Both the position numbers and the translations under genes were made by a program. Below the pieces are notes generated by a model. It ran no database searches. It worked only from the letters and a program-made list of their open reading frames with translations, and was not told the DNA's origin. Source: an uncultured Gemmatimonadota bacterium (GTDB taxonomy: Bacteria > Gemmatimonadota > Gemmatimonadetes > Longimicrobiales > Gaopeijiaceae). Taken from it: a stretch of 7,593 nucleotides of DNA. The stretch spans positions 1 to 7,593 of the forward strand of contig CALHIO010000068.1 in assembly GCA_938030915.1 (NCBI GenBank), written 5' to 3'. Positions 5,498-7,593 of the stretch are shown here, piece after piece (within the stretch, counting starts at the first letter, position 1; every line of letters begins with the position of its first letter).

Positions 5498-6606
5498 GTC
5501 AGTCAGTAGCAGGATCGGCCGATCGGCCGTACGGACGTTTCTTCCTTCCTGGACCCACGGAGGTCCATCCCGACGTCCTCGCAGCCCAGACGCGCCCGAT
5601 GATGAGTCATCGTGGGGCGACCAGTCAGGAGTTCATGCGCGGCATTCAGGCGGGCCTGAAGACCGTCTTCTGCACGGAGCGTCCGGTCTTCATTTCGACA
5701 TCGTCCGCCACAGGCCTCATGGAGGCTGCAGTTCGCAATGCCGGTCGGACGAAAATCCTCTCCTTGACCAATGGCGCGTTCAGCGAGCGCTTCGCGCAGA
5801 TCGGTCGTGCGTGCGGCTTCGAGGTCGACACGTATGAACTTCCCTGGGGTCAGGCACATGACCCGGAGGTTCTGCGAGATCGTCTCGAGGGTGGCGTATA
5901 CGATGCGATCACGATGGCACACTCCGAGACGTCGACGGGAGTATTGAATGACATTCGTGCGCTCGCGGCAGTCGCTCATGACTTCCCCGACACGCTCGTG
6001 CTTGTGGATTCGGTGACGGGCTTCGGCGCGGTCGAGGTCCGCCCGGACGACTGGGGCATCGATTTTCTGCTCACCGGGTCTCAGAAAGCCTTCGCGCTTC
6101 CGCCCGGTCTGTCGTTCGGTGTCGCCTCGCACCGGATGATGGAGCGAGCCAAAGAGGCACCGAATCGGGGGTATTACTTCGACCTGCTCTTCTTTCAGCA
6201 GAATCACGACAAGGATCAATCGCCGACCACGCCGGCGCTTTCCGTCCTCTACGCTCTCGAGGTCCAGCTGCACCGCATGCTCACAGAGGGAATGGAAACG
6301 CGCTGGACACGCCACGCCGAGATGGCTCGGCGCACGTGGCAGTGGGTGGGAGAGATGCGCGAGGACGGTGTCGATCTGGACATCGTCGCTCCCGATGGTC
6401 ACCGCTCTCCATCGGTCACGACGATCCGCTTGCCGCAGGGGGTGAACGGTCCGGATGTGACGGGTGCGGTCATCGACCGCGGATGGCTCGTCGGGGGGGG
6501 ATACGGTCAGCTCAAATCGACGACGATCCGCGTTGGTCACATGGGCGACCACACGATGGACGAGCTCGAGGGGATGCTGGCCGTGCTCACGGAGGTACTG
6601 TCGTGA
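5494..6606 (+). CDS. Class V PLP-dependent aminotransferase (AGXT/serine-glyoxylate, PSAT-like)
   Basis: A 370-residue soluble enzyme, normal length for the COG0075 group of fold-type I, class V aminotransferases (alanine/serine-glyoxylate aminotransferases and relatives). Visible landmarks: FFLPGPTEVHP (16-26) with substrate-loop RPMMSHRG (34-41); STSSATGLMEAA (68-79) for phosphate binding; HSETSTG (143-149); D172 in LVDSVTGFGA, which contacts the pyridine nitrogen; TGSQKAF (194-200) with the Schiff-base lysine K198; and TTIRVGHMG (343-351), whose R346 should bind the substrate carboxylate. It overlaps serA by four bases, so it may supply the second step of serine synthesis, 3-phosphohydroxypyruvate to phosphoserine with glutamate, in place of a classical SerC. 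Serine-glyoxylate or alanine-glyoxylate exchange is the alternative. GTG 5494 is the only usual start before an in-frame TAG at 5422; its ribosome binding site is weak. Confidence 0.9.
   Translation: MSQSVAGSADRPYGRFFLPGPTEVHPDVLAAQTRPMMSHRGATSQEFMRGIQAGLKTVFCTERPVFISTSSATGLMEAAVRNAGRTKILSLTNGAFSERFAQIGRACGFEVDTYELPWGQAHDPEVLRDRLEGGVYDAITMAHSETSTGVLNDIRALAAVAHDFPDTLVLVDSVTGFGAVEVRPDDWGIDFLLTGSQKAFALPPGLSFGVASHRMMERAKEAPNRGYYFDLLFFQQNHDKDQSPTTPALSVLYALEVQLHRMLTEGMETRWTRHAEMARRTWQWVGEMREDGVDLDIVAPDGHRSPSVTTIRLPQGVNGPDVTGAVIDRGWLVGGGYGQLKSTTIRVGHMGDHTMDELEGMLAVLTEVLS
6591..6595 (+). promoter_or_regulatory. Ribosome binding site of serA
   Basis: GGAGG stands seven bases before GTG 6603, inside the end of the aminotransferase gene. 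It fixes the serA start and supports translation of both genes from one mRNA. Confidence 0.75.
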
Positions 6607-7593
6607 GTGCGGAACGCTTCACGGTTCTCGTCACGGACGGGGTTTCCGAATCCGGACTTGCCCCCCTTCGGGCCGACGAGCGATTCGATGTGGTCAAGAT
6701 CGACGACTCCTCGGATCCCTCGTTCATGGACGCGCTGCCGGACGCTCATGGGCTGATCGTGCGCAGCGCGACGAAGGTGCGCCGGGACCTGCTCGAGGTG
6801 GCGACCCATCTGCGCGTCATCGGTCGAGCTGGTGTGGGCGTCGACAACATCGATCTTGCGGAAGCCACCGAACGCGGCATCGCCGTGATGAATGCACCCG
6901 CCGGTAACACCGTATCGGCGGCCGAGCTCACCATGGCCCTGATTCTGTCGATGGTCCGACGGGTCCCCGCGGCGGACGCGTCCATGCGTGCGGGCAAATG
7001 GACGCGGTCGGCGTTCAAGGGGGCCGAGTTGCGCGGACGAACGCTGGGGCTCGTTGGTGCGGGACGGATCGGAGGCGAGGTAGCCCGGCGCTGTCGCGCG
7101 TTCGGAATGAATGTGATCGCTCACGATCCCTTCCTCACGTCAGAGCGCGCCCGTGAGCTGGGTGTTCGAGCGACGGAGCTCGACGAGGTCCTCACCCGAT
7201 CCGACGTTCTCTCGTTGCACGTGCCTCTGACGGAGTCGACGCGCAACATGATCGACGCCGAAGCGCTCGCGGGGATGAAGAAGGGAGCGTTTCTCGTGAA
7301 CGTGGCGCGCGGAGGTATCGTGGACGAGGCGGCGCTGGCGTCGGCGCTGGCCTCGGGGCATCTGGCGGGAGCCGCTCTGGACGTGTTCGCCCGGGAACCC
7401 CTCGAGGCTGAGTCGCCTCTCCGCGACGCGCCGAACCTCGTGCTCACGCCACACCTCGGAGCATCGACCTCCGAGGCGCAGGAGCTCGTGGCGTCGGAGA
7501 TCTGTTCCGCGGTTCAGGCGGCGCTGGCGCACCACGACCTGTCGAGGGCGCTGAATGCCCCGGCGATCGGAGGGGACGCGATGAAGGCCCTCG
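6603..7593 (+). CDS. serA: D-3-phosphoglycerate dehydrogenase SerA (3' end beyond window)
   Basis: The reading frame opens at GTG 6603, overlapping the upstream TGA, and stays open for 330 codons to the window edge. It is a D-isomer 2-hydroxyacid dehydrogenase: an N-terminal substrate domain with RSATKVR (54-60), RAGVGVDNID (75-84) and NAPAGNT (97-103); then the NAD-binding Rossmann motif GLVGAGRIGG (149-158) with D175 expected to bind the adenosine ribose. Catalytic residues are R236 (ARGG), E265 (REP) and H284 (PHLG). The enzyme oxidises 3-phosphoglycerate to 3-phosphohydroxypyruvate with NAD, the entry step of serine synthesis in the cytosol. The end, SRALNAPAIGG (314-324), resembles the linker to the ASB and ACT regulatory domains of the long, roughly 525-residue form, so about 200 residues are probably missing here; whether serine feedback control exists cannot be seen. 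Confidence 0.95.
   Translation, partial: MSAERFTVLVTDGVSESGLAPLRADERFDVVKIDDSSDPSFMDALPDAHGLIVRSATKVRRDLLEVATHLRVIGRAGVGVDNIDLAEATERGIAVMNAPAGNTVSAAELTMALILSMVRRVPAADASMRAGKWTRSAFKGAELRGRTLGLVGAGRIGGEVARRCRAFGMNVIAHDPFLTSERARELGVRATELDEVLTRSDVLSLHVPLTESTRNMIDAEALAGMKKGAFLVNVARGGIVDEAALASALASGHLAGAALDVFAREPLEAESPLRDAPNLVLTPHLGASTSEAQELVASEICSAVQAALAHHDLSRALNAPAIGGDAMKAL

Noticed and set aside
5503..6552. A 349-codon open frame on the - strand opposite the aminotransferase
   Set aside because: Composition is rich in Arg, Asp and His without motifs, and it lies entirely within a well-supported PLP enzyme gene.

Overview
This is a GC-rich, gene-dense stretch with all genes on the + strand and no mobile element, RNA gene, CRISPR array or long repeat that I can see. 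It holds seven protein genes (two cut off by the window edges), packed with overlaps or short gaps; only two gaps exceed 50 bp (753-844 and 5390-5493). A Wzz-type polysaccharide chain-length protein and a PagL-like lipid A deacylase-family protein point to a Gram-negative (diderm) bacterium. The gene styles and high GC make me think of Gemmatimonadota or a neighbouring phylum, but that is inference, not something the window proves.

Layout. (1) 1-752, cell surface: the tail of a Wzz-like inner-membrane protein, overlapped by a secreted PagL/acyloxyacyl hydrolase-family protein. (2) 845-2692: typA/bipA, a ribosome-associated translational GTPase. (3) 2737-3351: a thioredoxin-fold protein with only one cysteine at the active-site position. 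(4) 3366-4838: a membrane protein fused to a spermidine-synthase-like Rossmann domain. (5) 4829-5389: a dCMP deaminase-family zinc enzyme with an N-terminal extension; it starts at TTG inside the previous gene behind a strong ribosome binding site. (6) 5390-5493: a 103-104 bp leader with two hairpins, a candidate -10 element and a possible 17-codon upstream ORF. (7) 5494-7593: a class V aminotransferase and serA (3-phosphoglycerate dehydrogenase, cut by the window end), overlapping at GTGA.

The clearest functional unit is the last pair: SerA oxidises 3-phosphoglycerate to 3-phosphohydroxypyruvate, and the adjacent aminotransferase is a good candidate for the next, amino-group-donating step of serine synthesis (or for serine/glyoxylate chemistry). 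The genes from 2737 to 5389 look like one transcription unit by spacing, but their functions do not form an obvious pathway. Non-ATG starts are frequent here (GTG at 147, 2737, 5494, 6603; TTG at 4829), and several starts lack a clear Shine-Dalgarno sequence.

I looked for a hidden or new system and did not find convincing evidence of one. The observations most worth a second look are the structured leader before the aminotransferase-serA pair, the degenerate methyltransferase-like motif I in the spermidine-synthase fusion, and the N-terminal extension of the deaminase.
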